In this document: positions 1 through 5,228 of the stretch, one piece after another
Layout of the letters: each line of letters begins with the position of its first letter
Position numbering within the stretch: position 1 is the first letter of the stretch
Assembly (NCBI GenBank): GCA_900321525.1
Contig: ONWL01000063.1
Span: 1-7,587 of the forward strand
Source: an uncultured Eubacteriales bacterium
GTDB taxonomy: Bacteria > Bacillota > Clostridia > Lachnospirales > Lachnospiraceae
Direction of reading: 5' to 3'
Length of the DNA: 7,587 nt
The notes under the pieces: generated by a model
What the model saw: the letters and a program-made list of their open reading frames with translations, nothing else
Databases searched by the model: none
Told to the model about the DNA's origin: nothing
Program-made: the position numbers and the translations under genes

Positions 1-613
1 TATGATGACTTCCAGAGCAGAATACCGTCTTTTACTTCGGCAGGATAATGCAGATTTGCGGCTTACAGAGTTAGGACATGCTATTGGATTGATTGATGAG
101 GCTCGATATGAAGCGTTGTTGCAAAAAAAGAGACAGATTGCGTCGGAATTGGATCGTCTGGAGCATACATTTGTAGGAACCACGGAAGCGGTACAGCGAT
201 TACTGGCACAATATCACAGTACTCCTCTTCGTTCAGGCGCAACTATGGCAGATTTGATTCGCAGACCGGAGTTAAATTATGAATGTTTGTCTTCAATTGA
301 TCCGGAACGACCAAAGCTGCCGCAAATGACAGCGGAGCAGGTCAACATTGAATTGAAATATGAAGGGTATATCAAACGACAACTGATTCAGGTAGAACAA
401 TTTCAAAAGTTGGAAAATCGGAAACTGGCACTGGATTTTGATTATCGTCAGGTGCATAATTTGCGAACTGAGGCGGTACAAAAATTAAATCAGTATCAAC
501 CGGCGTCTATTGGCCAGGCATCCAGAATTTCCGGTGTGTCACCGGCAGATATCTCTGTTTTGTTGGTCTATTTGGAACAACAAAGACGGCAGGAAAAGAA
601 AACGGAGGATTAG
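1..613 (+). CDS. mnmG: MnmG (GidA), tRNA uridine-5-carboxymethylaminomethyl modification enzyme, C-terminal part
   Basis: This is the 3' end of mnmG; the gene starts before the window, and the first complete codon is at base 2. About 203 residues are visible of a family length near 630, so the FAD-binding N-terminal two thirds is missing. The visible part opens with the conserved TSRAEYRLLLRQDNADLRL segment (residues 3-21 of the fragment). It continues with the helical C-terminal domain, including EGYIKRQ (121-127) and GQASRISGVSPADI (171-184), both typical of the family. From family knowledge, MnmG works with the GTPase MnmE to modify U34 in the wobble position of certain tRNAs, using FAD, NADH and methylene-tetrahydrofolate; the C-terminal domain contacts MnmE and tRNA. 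The stop is TAG at 611-613. The downstream neighbour rsmG is its usual partner in Firmicutes, although the 298-base spacer is longer than normal. No sign of damage. Confidence 0.96.
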   Translation, partial: MMTSRAEYRLLLRQDNADLRLTELGHAIGLIDEARYEALLQKKRQIASELDRLEHTFVGTTEAVQRLLAQYHSTPLRSGATMADLIRRPELNYECLSSIDPERPKLPQMTAEQVNIELKYEGYIKRQLIQVEQFQKLENRKLALDFDYRQVHNLRTEAVQKLNQYQPASIGQASRISGVSPADISVLLVYLEQQRRQEKKTED

Positions 614-735
614 TGTGAAAAAACTTTTGAGCAGCATGAAAATGTAAAAAAGTTTGCACATTTTCAACAAAGTTTTTTACACAGATTATTTGTGCCGAGG
701 TCAAATGATTTTGATGGGTTATGAATAAATCGCAA

Positions 736-766
736 TTGAGATTTTTCGTGTGCTGCTTTGCATAAT
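736..766 (+). promoter_or_regulatory. Possible rsmG promoter
   Basis: TTGAGA at 736-741 (5 of 6 to the -35 consensus) and CATAAT at 761-766 (5 of 6 to the -10 consensus) are separated by 19 bases, which is longer than ideal. If real, it would give rsmG transcription independent of mnmG, with a leader of about 140 bases that contains the degenerate repeats. The evidence is sequence match only. Confidence 0.3.
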
Positions 767-770
767 AGGA

Positions 771-893
771 AAATCTTATTACACAAAAAGTGTTGCGCAC
801 GGGATGCGACTTGGTGCGAAGGAAAACGAGTTGCATAAGGCTGGTTACAAGAATTCCGCATTTGCAGAATTCTTTTCTTACAAAAAGTGTTGC
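771..893. repeat. Two degenerate copies of the 100-bp repeat family found upstream of parA
   Basis: The 14-mer ACAAAAAGTGTTGC occurs exactly at 783-796 and again at 880-893, 97 bases apart. The surrounding sequence resembles the tandem repeat at 1924-2224: AAAATCTTATTACACAAAAA at 772-791 and ATTTGCAGAATTCTTTTCTT at 860-879 align with ATTTGCGAAAATCTTTCTTATGAACAAAAA of that unit, and TGCGAAGGAAAAC (about 816-828) aligns with TGCGCAAGGGAAAAC. The second copy contains a hairpin, AAGAATTC (849-856) against GAATTCTT (867-874), with GCA/TGC pairing inside, followed by a T-rich run. That gives it a weak terminator-like look just before the rsmG ribosome binding site. The rest of the mnmG-rsmG spacer holds another hairpin, TGAAAATGT (637-645) against ACATTTTCA (658-666). 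I see no gene in this spacer. Confidence 0.55.
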
Positions 894-911
894 TTGGCAT
901 GGAGGATTCAT

Positions 912-1640
912 ATGACGGAACAGGAACAAAAAGCCTATATTCAAAAAAAATTGTCTGAAATTCAGGTGATTATCACAGAAGAACAGGCAACGCAGTTTTT
1001 ATTGTATTATCAAATGCTGGTAGAAACCAATCGGGTGATGAATCTGACTGCCATTACTGAATTTACAGAAGTGGTAGAAAAGCATTTTGTAGATTCGGTC
1101 ATTGCACCGGAGCAAATGTTCCACGTGGAACATTTGCGGCTGATTGATGTGGGGACTGGAGCCGGATTTCCGGGAATTCCATTGAAAATTATTTATCCTC
1201 ATATACAAGTGACATTGCTGGATTCTTTAAACAAGCGAATTTTGTTTTTGAAAAAGGTTTGTCAGACATTGCAATTGGAAAATGTTACATTAATACATGG
1301 GCGGGCAGAAGAATTGGCACAAAATGCAGATCATAGAGAGCAGTATGATCTGACCGTATCAAGAGCAGTTGCCAATTTGTCTACATTGTCAGAATATTGT
1401 CTGCCGTTTATCAAACAAGGTGGATATTTCGTGGCATATAAATCAGGTGTCTATGAAGAAGAGTTGGAGAAAGCACAAAAGGGAATCCAGTTGCTGGGCG
1501 GAGCAGTGGAAGATGTTGAAACATATACACTTCCTGGCACAGATGCCAAACGCAGTGAGATTATCATACGAAAGATAACACATACACCGAAAAAATATCC
1601 GAGAAAAGCAGGTACTCCTGCAAAAGAACCTTTGGGATGA
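912..1640 (+). CDS. rsmG: RsmG (GidB), 16S rRNA (guanine-527-N7) methyltransferase
   Basis: A complete 242-residue protein, normal for RsmG. It uses S-adenosylmethionine to methylate N7 of G527 (E. coli numbering) in the 530 loop of 16S rRNA; in many bacteria its loss gives low-level streptomycin resistance. Visible family marks are NLTAI (44-48), the SAM-binding motif I GTGAGFPG (81-88) in a Rossmann-fold methyltransferase, DLTVSRAVANL (146-156), and the conserved C-terminal signature YPRKAGTPAKEPL (229-241). I chose ATG 912 because GGAGG sits at 901-905 with a 6-base gap. The frame stays open upstream to 750, but that extension is repeat sequence with no family similarity. Residues 69-74, MFHVEH, are encoded by a parS site, so this DNA serves both as code and as a ParB loading site. 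The last codon is followed after one base by a second parS. Confidence 0.96.
   Translation: MTEQEQKAYIQKKLSEIQVIITEEQATQFLLYYQMLVETNRVMNLTAITEFTEVVEKHFVDSVIAPEQMFHVEHLRLIDVGTGAGFPGIPLKIIYPHIQVTLLDSLNKRILFLKKVCQTLQLENVTLIHGRAEELAQNADHREQYDLTVSRAVANLSTLSEYCLPFIKQGGYFVAYKSGVYEEELEKAQKGIQLLGGAVEDVETYTLPGTDAKRSEIIIRKITHTPKKYPRKAGTPAKEPLG
1117..1132. promoter_or_regulatory. parS: parS site 1, inside rsmG
   Basis: TGTTCCACGTGGAACA is a perfect 16-bp palindrome and matches the parS consensus TGTTTCACGTGAAACA except for a symmetric T-to-C / A-to-G pair. The symmetry extends to a 26-bp perfect palindrome over 1112-1137. It is the nucleation site where ParB clamps load before spreading. It encodes MFHVEH within RsmG, just before the SAM-binding motif. 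Confidence 0.92.
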
Positions 1641-1641
1641 A

Positions 1642-1657
1642 TGTTCCACGTAGAACA
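1642..1657. promoter_or_regulatory. parS: parS site 2, one-base variant, just after the rsmG stop
   Basis: TGTTCCACGTAGAACA differs from the other two sites by one base (G to A at 1652), which breaks the dyad. It starts two bases after the TGA of rsmG and 29 bases before site 3. It probably binds ParB more weakly than the perfect sites; that is inference. Confidence 0.78.
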
Positions 1658-1670
1658 ATTTGTAATGAAA

Positions 1671-1686
1671 TGTTCCACGTGGAACA
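1671..1686. promoter_or_regulatory. parS: parS site 3, between rsmG and parA
   Basis: TGTTCCACGTGGAACA is identical to site 1; its symmetry extends to 22 bp over 1668-1689. Located about 700 bp before the parA start, it fits a ParABS locus that carries its own centromere sites. Confidence 0.92.
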
Positions 1687-1689
1687 TTT

Positions 1690-1923
1690 TTATGTAAAAA
1701 TAATTTTTGTCATCAAAATGTGAAATCTGCCAGGGAAGGATATAGGGGGAAGACAAGGGGGCCTTGCACAATCATACTCTGTGCAAGAATACTGCATATC
1801 CGGAATATTTTTTGGGTAATAAAAAATTCTGTCATTAAAGAATATTCTACAAAGAATGCATATAAAATTGTAGGAGAAAAGTAGTGTGCGCATTGTGGTG
1901 GGTGAAAAAATTTTGCGCTTTTA
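1690..1923. other. Non-coding spacer with competing hairpins
   Basis: I see no convincing gene here. It contains a perfect 8-bp stem CTTGCACA (1763-1770) / TGTGCAAG (1780-1787) with a 9-base loop. The overlapping stem CAAGG (1754-1758) / CCTTG (1762-1766) cannot form at the same time. Further on, GAATATT (1803-1809) pairs with AATATTC (1841-1847) and the pairing continues inward through AT pairs. None is followed by a good T tract, so I do not call a terminator. An open frame on the minus strand across 1713-2054 looks like chance: it runs antisense through repeat and parS-adjacent DNA and shows no recognisable domain. Confidence 0.45.
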
Positions 1924-2250
1924 AAAATCTTTCTTGTGAACAAAAACCTATCATATAAAAAGGAGTATGCGCAAGGGAAAACTATATGGAAAACTGAGTT
2001 TGGAATAGGGAAGCAGTATTTGCGAAAATCTTTCTTATGAACAAAAACCATCATATAAAAAGGAGTATGCGCAAGGGAAAACTATATAGAAAACTGAGTT
2101 TAGAATAGGGAAGTTGTATTTGCGAAAATCTTTCTTATGAACAAAAACCATCATATAAAAAGGAATATGCGCAGAGAAAAACTATATAGAAAACTGAGTT
2201 TGGAACGGAGAAATTGTATTTGCGGAAAACTTTTCTTGTTACAAGAATGC
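1924..2250. repeat. Three tandem repeats of about 100 bp, plus a partial fourth, upstream of parA
   Basis: Units start at 1924 (101 bp), 2025 (100 bp) and 2125 (100 bp); a fourth, shortened and diverged, begins near 2225. By hand alignment units 1 and 2 differ at about 6 positions and units 2 and 3 at about 9. Each unit has a core TTCTTRTGAACAAAAA, then AAAAAGGAG followed by TATGCGC, then AAACTGAGTTT (a small palindrome). Each also encodes a short peptide of the form MRKGKLYxKLSLE, which ends at TAG in units 1 and 2. In unit 3 it reads on to about 46 residues from ATG 2137 to TAA 2275-2277. The partial fourth unit holds a perfect 15-nt palindrome, TTCTTGTTACAAGAA (2233-2247). There are no unique spacers, so this is not CRISPR. 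Confidence 0.9.
2233..2247. promoter_or_regulatory. 15-nt palindrome upstream of the parA promoter
   Basis: TTCTTGT-T-ACAAGAA is a perfect dyad about 48 bases upstream of the proposed parA -10 element. It corresponds to the TTCTTRTGAACAAAAA core of the tandem repeats, here in its most symmetric form. It could be a protein-binding site; no binder is identified. Confidence 0.35.
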
Positions 2251-2271
2251 TGCTTTTACCGAATTTTTCTA

Positions 2272-2306
2272 TGGTAATCCAGAGAAAAGAATGCTATACT
2301 AGTATA
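2272..2306 (+). promoter_or_regulatory. Probable parA promoter with a palindrome over the -10
   Basis: TGCTATACT at 2292-2300 is a good extended -10 (TG-n-TATACT). The matching -35 region, TGGTAA at 2272-2277 with a 17-base spacer, is weak, as is usual for extended -10 promoters. The -10 is the left half of a perfect 12-bp palindrome, TATACTAGTATA (2295-2306), so a repressor bound there would block transcription. Transcription would start near 2307, giving a leader of about 80 bases. Confidence 0.5.
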
Positions 2307-2338
2307 CAGGGAGATTCTGCGAAAATGTGGAATTTCTA

Positions 2339-2363
2339 TCACTGTTTATGTAAAAAACAGTGA
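2339..2363 (+). promoter_or_regulatory. Leader stem-loop before the parA ribosome binding site
   Basis: TCACTGTTT (2339-2347) pairs perfectly with AAACAGTGA (2355-2363) around a 7-base loop. It lies between the proposed transcription start and the parA Shine-Dalgarno (GGAG, 2377-2380). It could be an mRNA stabiliser, a translational control element or a DNA operator; it has no terminator T tract. Confidence 0.4.
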
Positions 2364-2386
2364 AATGGATTGGATTGGAGAACAAT

Positions 2387-3166
2387 ATGGGTAGAGTAAT
2401 TGCAATTGCAAATCAGAAAGGCGGTGTGGGAAAGACGACAACTGCCATTAACCTTTCTGCCTGCCTGGTAGAGCAGGGAAAACATGTGCTGACCATTGAT
2501 ATGGATCCACAGGGAAATACGACCAGTGGATTGGGCGTGGATAAAAATCAGCAGGAAAATACCATTTATGAGTTGATCTTGGGAGAAGGAACATTGGAGT
2601 CATGTTTGCAAAAGGATGTGTTAGAAGGATTGGATCTTCTGCCGGCAAATGTGAATCTATCAGGCGCAGAAATTGAATTGATTGGAATTGAAAAGAAAGA
2701 ATTTATTTTGCGCAATGCCATTGCACCGGTGAGGGATAATTATGATTTTATCATCATAGACTGCCCGCCATCCTTGAGCATGTTGACCATCAATGCTATG
2801 ACCACAGCAGATTCTGTATTGGTGCCTATTCAGTGTGAATATTATGCATTGGAGGGATTGAGCCAGTTGATACATACCATTCAGTTGATTCAAAACAGAT
2901 TAAATCCTTATTTGGAAATAGAAGGTGTGGTGTTTACAATGTATGATGCCCGCACAAATCTGTCTTTAGAAGTAGTGGAAAATGTAAAGGCTAATTTAAA
3001 ACAAAATGTGTATAAAACAATTATTCCTAGAAATGTACGTCTGGCAGAAGCGCCAAGTCATGGTGCGCCAATTAATTTATACGAACCAAAATCTACAGGA
3101 GCGGAAGCGTATCGGTTATTGGCAGAAGAGGTCATTGGCAATCACGAAGAAACTCAGAAGTCATAA
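2387..3166 (+). CDS. parA: ParA (Soj) chromosome partitioning ATPase
   Basis: A 259-residue Walker-type ATPase of the ParA/MinD superfamily, a normal length for chromosomal Soj-type ParA, which lacks the N-terminal HTH extension of plasmid type Ia ParAs. Visible motifs are the deviant Walker A KGGVGKTT (11-18), with both the signature lysine K11 and K16; switch I IDMDPQGNTTSG (37-48); and Walker B FIIIDCPP (121-128, D125). The tail segment RNVRLAEAPSHGAPI is also typical of ParA/Soj. From family knowledge, ATP-bound dimers bind DNA non-specifically and ParB stimulates hydrolysis, driving origin segregation; in Bacillus it also influences DnaA. ATG 2387 is chosen because GGAG lies at 2377-2380, 6 bases upstream. 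An in-frame GTG at 2360 has no ribosome binding site and would add nine residues outside the conserved start. parB follows after 80 bases, probably in the same transcript. Confidence 0.97.
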   Translation: MGRVIAIANQKGGVGKTTTAINLSACLVEQGKHVLTIDMDPQGNTTSGLGVDKNQQENTIYELILGEGTLESCLQKDVLEGLDLLPANVNLSGAEIELIGIEKKEFILRNAIAPVRDNYDFIIIDCPPSLSMLTINAMTTADSVLVPIQCEYYALEGLSQLIHTIQLIQNRLNPYLEIEGVVFTMYDARTNLSLEVVENVKANLKQNVYKTIIPRNVRLAEAPSHGAPINLYEPKSTGAEAYRLLAEEVIGNHEETQKS

Positions 3167-3246
3167 GAATTGGATTCTGATGGAATCTCATGTGTTGGAT
3201 CGGTTTTGGTTCAAGATGATCGAATATCAGAATAGAAGGGAAGAGA

Positions 3247-4158
3247 ATGGAGATGGCAAAACGAAGTGGACTGGGAAAAGGGCTGGATTCTCTGATTTCT
3301 TCAGAAGCAGGAACAGTAGAACAGGTGCAAAAACCCTTAAAATTTACAGATACTGGGAGTAATGTATCTGATAAGACGGAAAAAGAGGAAACTATGATCA
3401 AACTGCGCCTGATTGAGCCAAATCGGGAGCAACCTCGTACAGAATTTAACGAGGAGAAGCTGACAGAATTGGCAGAATCCATACGGCAGTATGGCATCAT
3501 ACAGCCTCTGTTGCTGGTGAAAAAGGGGAATTATTATACCATTGTTGCAGGGGAAAGAAGGTACCGGGCTGCAAAATTGGCAGGATTGAAGGAAGTGCCT
3601 GCTATTGTGAAAACGTTTACAGAAGAAGAAATTGCAGAAATTGCGCTAGTTGAAAATTTGCAGAGAGAAGATTTAAACCCAATAGAAGAAGCAAATGCAT
3701 ACCAGCGATTGTTAAAAGAGTTTCATATGACCCAGGAGGAAGTTGCCAAAAAGGTATCGAAAAGCCGTTCTGTTGTTGCTAATTCACTTCGATTATTGAA
3801 GTTGGAGGAATCTGTGCAGCATATGGTGGAAGATGGGACTTTGAGCAACGGACATGCCAAGGTATTGCTTGGAATAGAAGATCAGACATTACAGGTACAG
3901 GCAGCGCTTCATGTGGCGTCGTTGCAGATGAGCGTACGGGAGACAGAACAATATATCAAACAGTTGCTCCATCCAAAGGAGAAGAAAGAGAAACCTACAT
4001 TTGCATATTCGGAGGTATACCAGAAACTGGCTGAGCGCATGCAGGAAAAAGTAGGAACAAAAGTGCGCATTATACAAAAAGATCAGGAAAAAGGAAAGGT
4101 AGAGATTGAATATTATTCGAATGCAGACTTGGAGCGTTTGATAGAGCTTTTGGGGTAG
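3247..4158 (+). CDS. parB: ParB (Spo0J) chromosome partitioning protein
   Basis: A 303-residue centromere-binding protein. The N-terminal KRSGLGKGLDSLI (5-17) is the usual ParA-stimulating peptide. A variable linker follows, then the ParB/Sulfiredoxin-like CTP-binding domain with GERRYRAAKLAGL (102-114), whose arginine patch is the CTP-binding box, and ENLQREDLNPIEEA (136-149). The helix-turn-helix MTQEEVAKKVSKSRSVVANS (161-180) recognises parS, and the C-terminal end (about 250-303) is the dimerisation domain. From family knowledge it loads at parS as a CTP-dependent sliding clamp and recruits SMC. Its targets are the three parS sites at 1117, 1642 and 1671. AAGGG at 3236-3240 gives 6-base spacing to ATG 3247. 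ATG 3253 (giving MAKRSGLGKGLD) is an equally family-like start but sits farther from that site. No defects seen. Confidence 0.96.
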   Translation: MEMAKRSGLGKGLDSLISSEAGTVEQVQKPLKFTDTGSNVSDKTEKEETMIKLRLIEPNREQPRTEFNEEKLTELAESIRQYGIIQPLLLVKKGNYYTIVAGERRYRAAKLAGLKEVPAIVKTFTEEEIAEIALVENLQREDLNPIEEANAYQRLLKEFHMTQEEVAKKVSKSRSVVANSLRLLKLEESVQHMVEDGTLSNGHAKVLLGIEDQTLQVQAALHVASLQMSVRETEQYIKQLLHPKEKKEKPTFAYSEVYQKLAERMQEKVGTKVRIIQKDQEKGKVEIEYYSNADLERLIELLG

Positions 4159-4172
4159 ATGCAAGTAGAAGA

Positions 4173-4328
4173 ATGAATAATCCAGAAAAAAGTTTTGAAA
4201 ACATAAAAATCAAAACCATAAAAATAATAAATGCAGACAATTGGTATACAATGAAAGGAATGATCGGAGATTCGTTGTATAGTATTCTGCGTATTTTCTG
4301 TAGTTTTCAAAAAAAGAAATTCATATAA
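4173..4328 (+). CDS. Doubtful 51-residue open reading frame after parB
   Basis: An ATG 14 bases after the parB stop opens a 51-codon frame beginning MNNPEKSFENIKIKT and ending in FQKKKFI. It is rich in lysine and isoleucine, as expected for chance translation of AT-rich DNA, and has only a poor ribosome binding site (AGTAGAAG). I recognise no family. It could be a small basic protein or the remains of a gene; chance is the most likely explanation. Confidence 0.18.
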   Translation: MNNPEKSFENIKIKTIKIINADNWYTMKGMIGDSLYSILRIFCSFQKKKFI

Positions 4329-4436
4329 GAATATGCTTATATTAAGAAAACATTCAGCAAATGCAATTTGCAGAGCATAGTATATTTTTGATCATTACTA
4401 AAATGAATATATTGATTTCATGATATGAAAAATGTA

Positions 4437-4465
4437 TTAACAAAACTTGTAAATTCGATTTTAAT
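4437..4465 (+). promoter_or_regulatory. Possible promoter for the DUF4446-carboxypeptidase pair
   Basis: TTAACA at 4437-4442 (5 of 6 to -35) and TTTAAT at 4460-4465 (5 of 6 to -10) are spaced by 17 bases. In DNA this AT-rich such matches arise easily. If used, the mRNA would have a leader of roughly 190 bases containing the inverted repeats at 4557-4643. Confidence 0.3.
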
Positions 4466-4578
4466 ATAATTAAACCAATGAATAGAAATATATAAATTAG
4501 ATTTGTATATTGCAAAAAAAATAAGATACTTTTCATTTGGTTTTTTGATATTATAATTGATTTTGCTAATCAAATAAT

Positions 4579-4643
4579 ACGTATGTTCTTGCTGTTCGAT
4601 GAGAACTTTAAAAGAATGAAAACTTAGGATTTGTAACATACGT
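4579..4643 (+). promoter_or_regulatory. Inverted-repeat leader upstream of the DUF4446 gene
   Basis: ACGTATGTT (4579-4587) and AACATACGT (4635-4643) are perfect 9-bp complements separated by 47 bases. The left arm overlaps the left arm of a shorter hairpin (4585-4590 with 4601-4606), so the two folds exclude each other. The right arm ends 11 bases before the GGAGG at 4655-4659. The arrangement resembles a switching leader, but I match it to no known riboswitch or T-box. Confidence 0.3.
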
Positions 4644-4665
4644 TTTATTGAATTGGAGGAAGAAA

Positions 4666-5181
4666 ATGGATAGTTTTTTAAACCACTTAGGATTTGACCC
4701 AGGTATTCTGATCATTGCACTGGCAGTGATATGTATTGGACTATTAGTATATAATGTAATTTTAACGGTTATGTTTTCTAATATGAAAAAGAGTTACCGG
4801 ACTTTTATGAAAGGAAGAGACGGTGCATCTCTGGAAGACATTTTAAAAGTTATTGTAGAAGACAATCAAAAAGTAAAAGAGCATGAAACCATTAACACCA
4901 AAGCCATTGAAGAATTTCGTACCCAATTGGGATTTTGTAGCCAAAAACAGGCAATTGTAAAATATAATGCATTTTCTGGAATGGCAGGAAAACTAAGCTT
5001 TGTAATCTGCCAGCTGGATGAGAAAAATAATGGATACCTAATGAATTGTATGCATTCCCCGGAGGGATGTTATACGTATATGAAAAATGTAACCGCAGGC
5101 GCAGTTGATGTGGCATTGAGTGAGGAGGAAAAACAGGCACTATTAGAGGCAGTGCAGGTCAATCATCATTCCCGGATGTAG
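4666..5181 (+). CDS. DUF4446-family single-pass membrane protein
   Basis: A 171-residue protein of unknown function. Residues 13-37 form one strongly hydrophobic segment, GILIIALAVICIGLLVYNV and following, with a short N-terminal tail. It is followed by a basic stretch (MKKSYRTFMKGRDG, 40-53) and SLEDIL (55-60), a probable helical or coiled-coil part (60-95), and the family-like core VKYNAFSGMAGKLSF (98-112) with QLDEKNNGYLMNCMHSPEG and a C-terminal LSEEEKQAL. This pattern, and the position directly after parB, fits the DUF4446 proteins that recur next to parAB in Clostridia; the assignment is from memory of the family. ATG 4666 is preceded by GGAGG (4655-4659) at 6-base spacing; a TTG 18 bases upstream has no such site. 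Its location suggests, but does not show, a link with origin segregation, the envelope or sporulation. Confidence 0.8.
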   Translation: MDSFLNHLGFDPGILIIALAVICIGLLVYNVILTVMFSNMKKSYRTFMKGRDGASLEDILKVIVEDNQKVKEHETINTKAIEEFRTQLGFCSQKQAIVKYNAFSGMAGKLSFVICQLDEKNNGYLMNCMHSPEGCYTYMKNVTAGAVDVALSEEEKQALLEAVQVNHHSRM

Positions 5182-5185
5182 AATG

Positions 5186-5222
5186 TCCTCATTTCTGCAT
5201 CTCATGCGTTGCGGAATGAGGA
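5186..5222 (+). promoter_or_regulatory. Hairpin covering the carboxypeptidase ribosome binding site
   Basis: TCCTCATT (5186-5193) is perfectly complementary to AATGAGGA (5215-5222). The stem extends inward through T-G, C-G and, past a bulged T5196, GCA (5197-5199) with TGC (5210-5212). The GAGG at 5218-5221, the only plausible Shine-Dalgarno for ATG 5229, is entirely inside the right arm. No T tract follows, so it is not a terminator. It could limit translation of the carboxypeptidase relative to its upstream neighbour. Confidence 0.5.
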
Positions 5223-5228
5223 ATGAAT

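Larger units (their letters stand above)
4159..4665. other. AT-rich parB-DUF4446 spacer with several inverted repeats
   Basis: This 507-base stretch is visibly more AT-rich than the genes around it and has no recognisable gene. It holds several small hairpins: GCAAAT/ATTTGC (4357-4371), TTTCAT/ATGAAA (4416-4430), TTGATT/AATCAA (4557-4573) and GTTCTT/GAGAAC (4585-4606). A 9-bp inverted repeat, ACGTATGTT (4579-4587) and AACATACGT (4635-4643), lies just before the next ribosome binding site. No clear intrinsic terminator for parB is visible. The stretch could be the relic of a lost gene, or a long regulatory leader. Confidence 0.5.

Noticed and set aside
615..647. Ten-codon leader peptide from GTG 615 after mnmG
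   Set aside because: The GGAGG-like site lies within the mnmG end, but the peptide is too short and featureless to support.
849..879. Intrinsic terminator between mnmG and rsmG
   Set aside because: The stem is mostly A-T pairs with a mismatch and lies only 27 bases before the rsmG ribosome binding site; it is better explained as part of the degenerate repeat.
750..911. N-terminal extension of RsmG from an upstream in-frame start
   Set aside because: The added 54 residues are translated repeat sequence without family similarity, and a strong GGAGG with correct spacing marks ATG 912.
1713..2054. 113-codon minus-strand reading frame
   Set aside because: It runs antisense through hairpin and repeat DNA, is Phe/Ile/Tyr-rich as expected from AT-rich sequence, and matches no known domain.
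1924..2250. CRISPR array
   Set aside because: The units are contiguous 100-bp tandem repeats without unique spacers, and no cas genes are present.
2360..2386. GTG start for ParA nine codons upstream
   Set aside because: It lies inside the leader hairpin, has no ribosome binding site, and ParA proteins begin near MGRVIAIANQKGG.
614..2386. Replication origin oriC in these spacers
   Set aside because: No cluster of good DnaA boxes (TTATCCACA) was found; only TTATGAACA in two repeat units comes near, and the usual dnaA/rpmH neighbours are not in the window.
4354..4639. Minus-strand hydrophobic frames in the AT-rich gap
   Set aside because: Their Ile/Phe/Leu-rich content is what random AT-rich DNA yields, and no ribosome binding site is seen.
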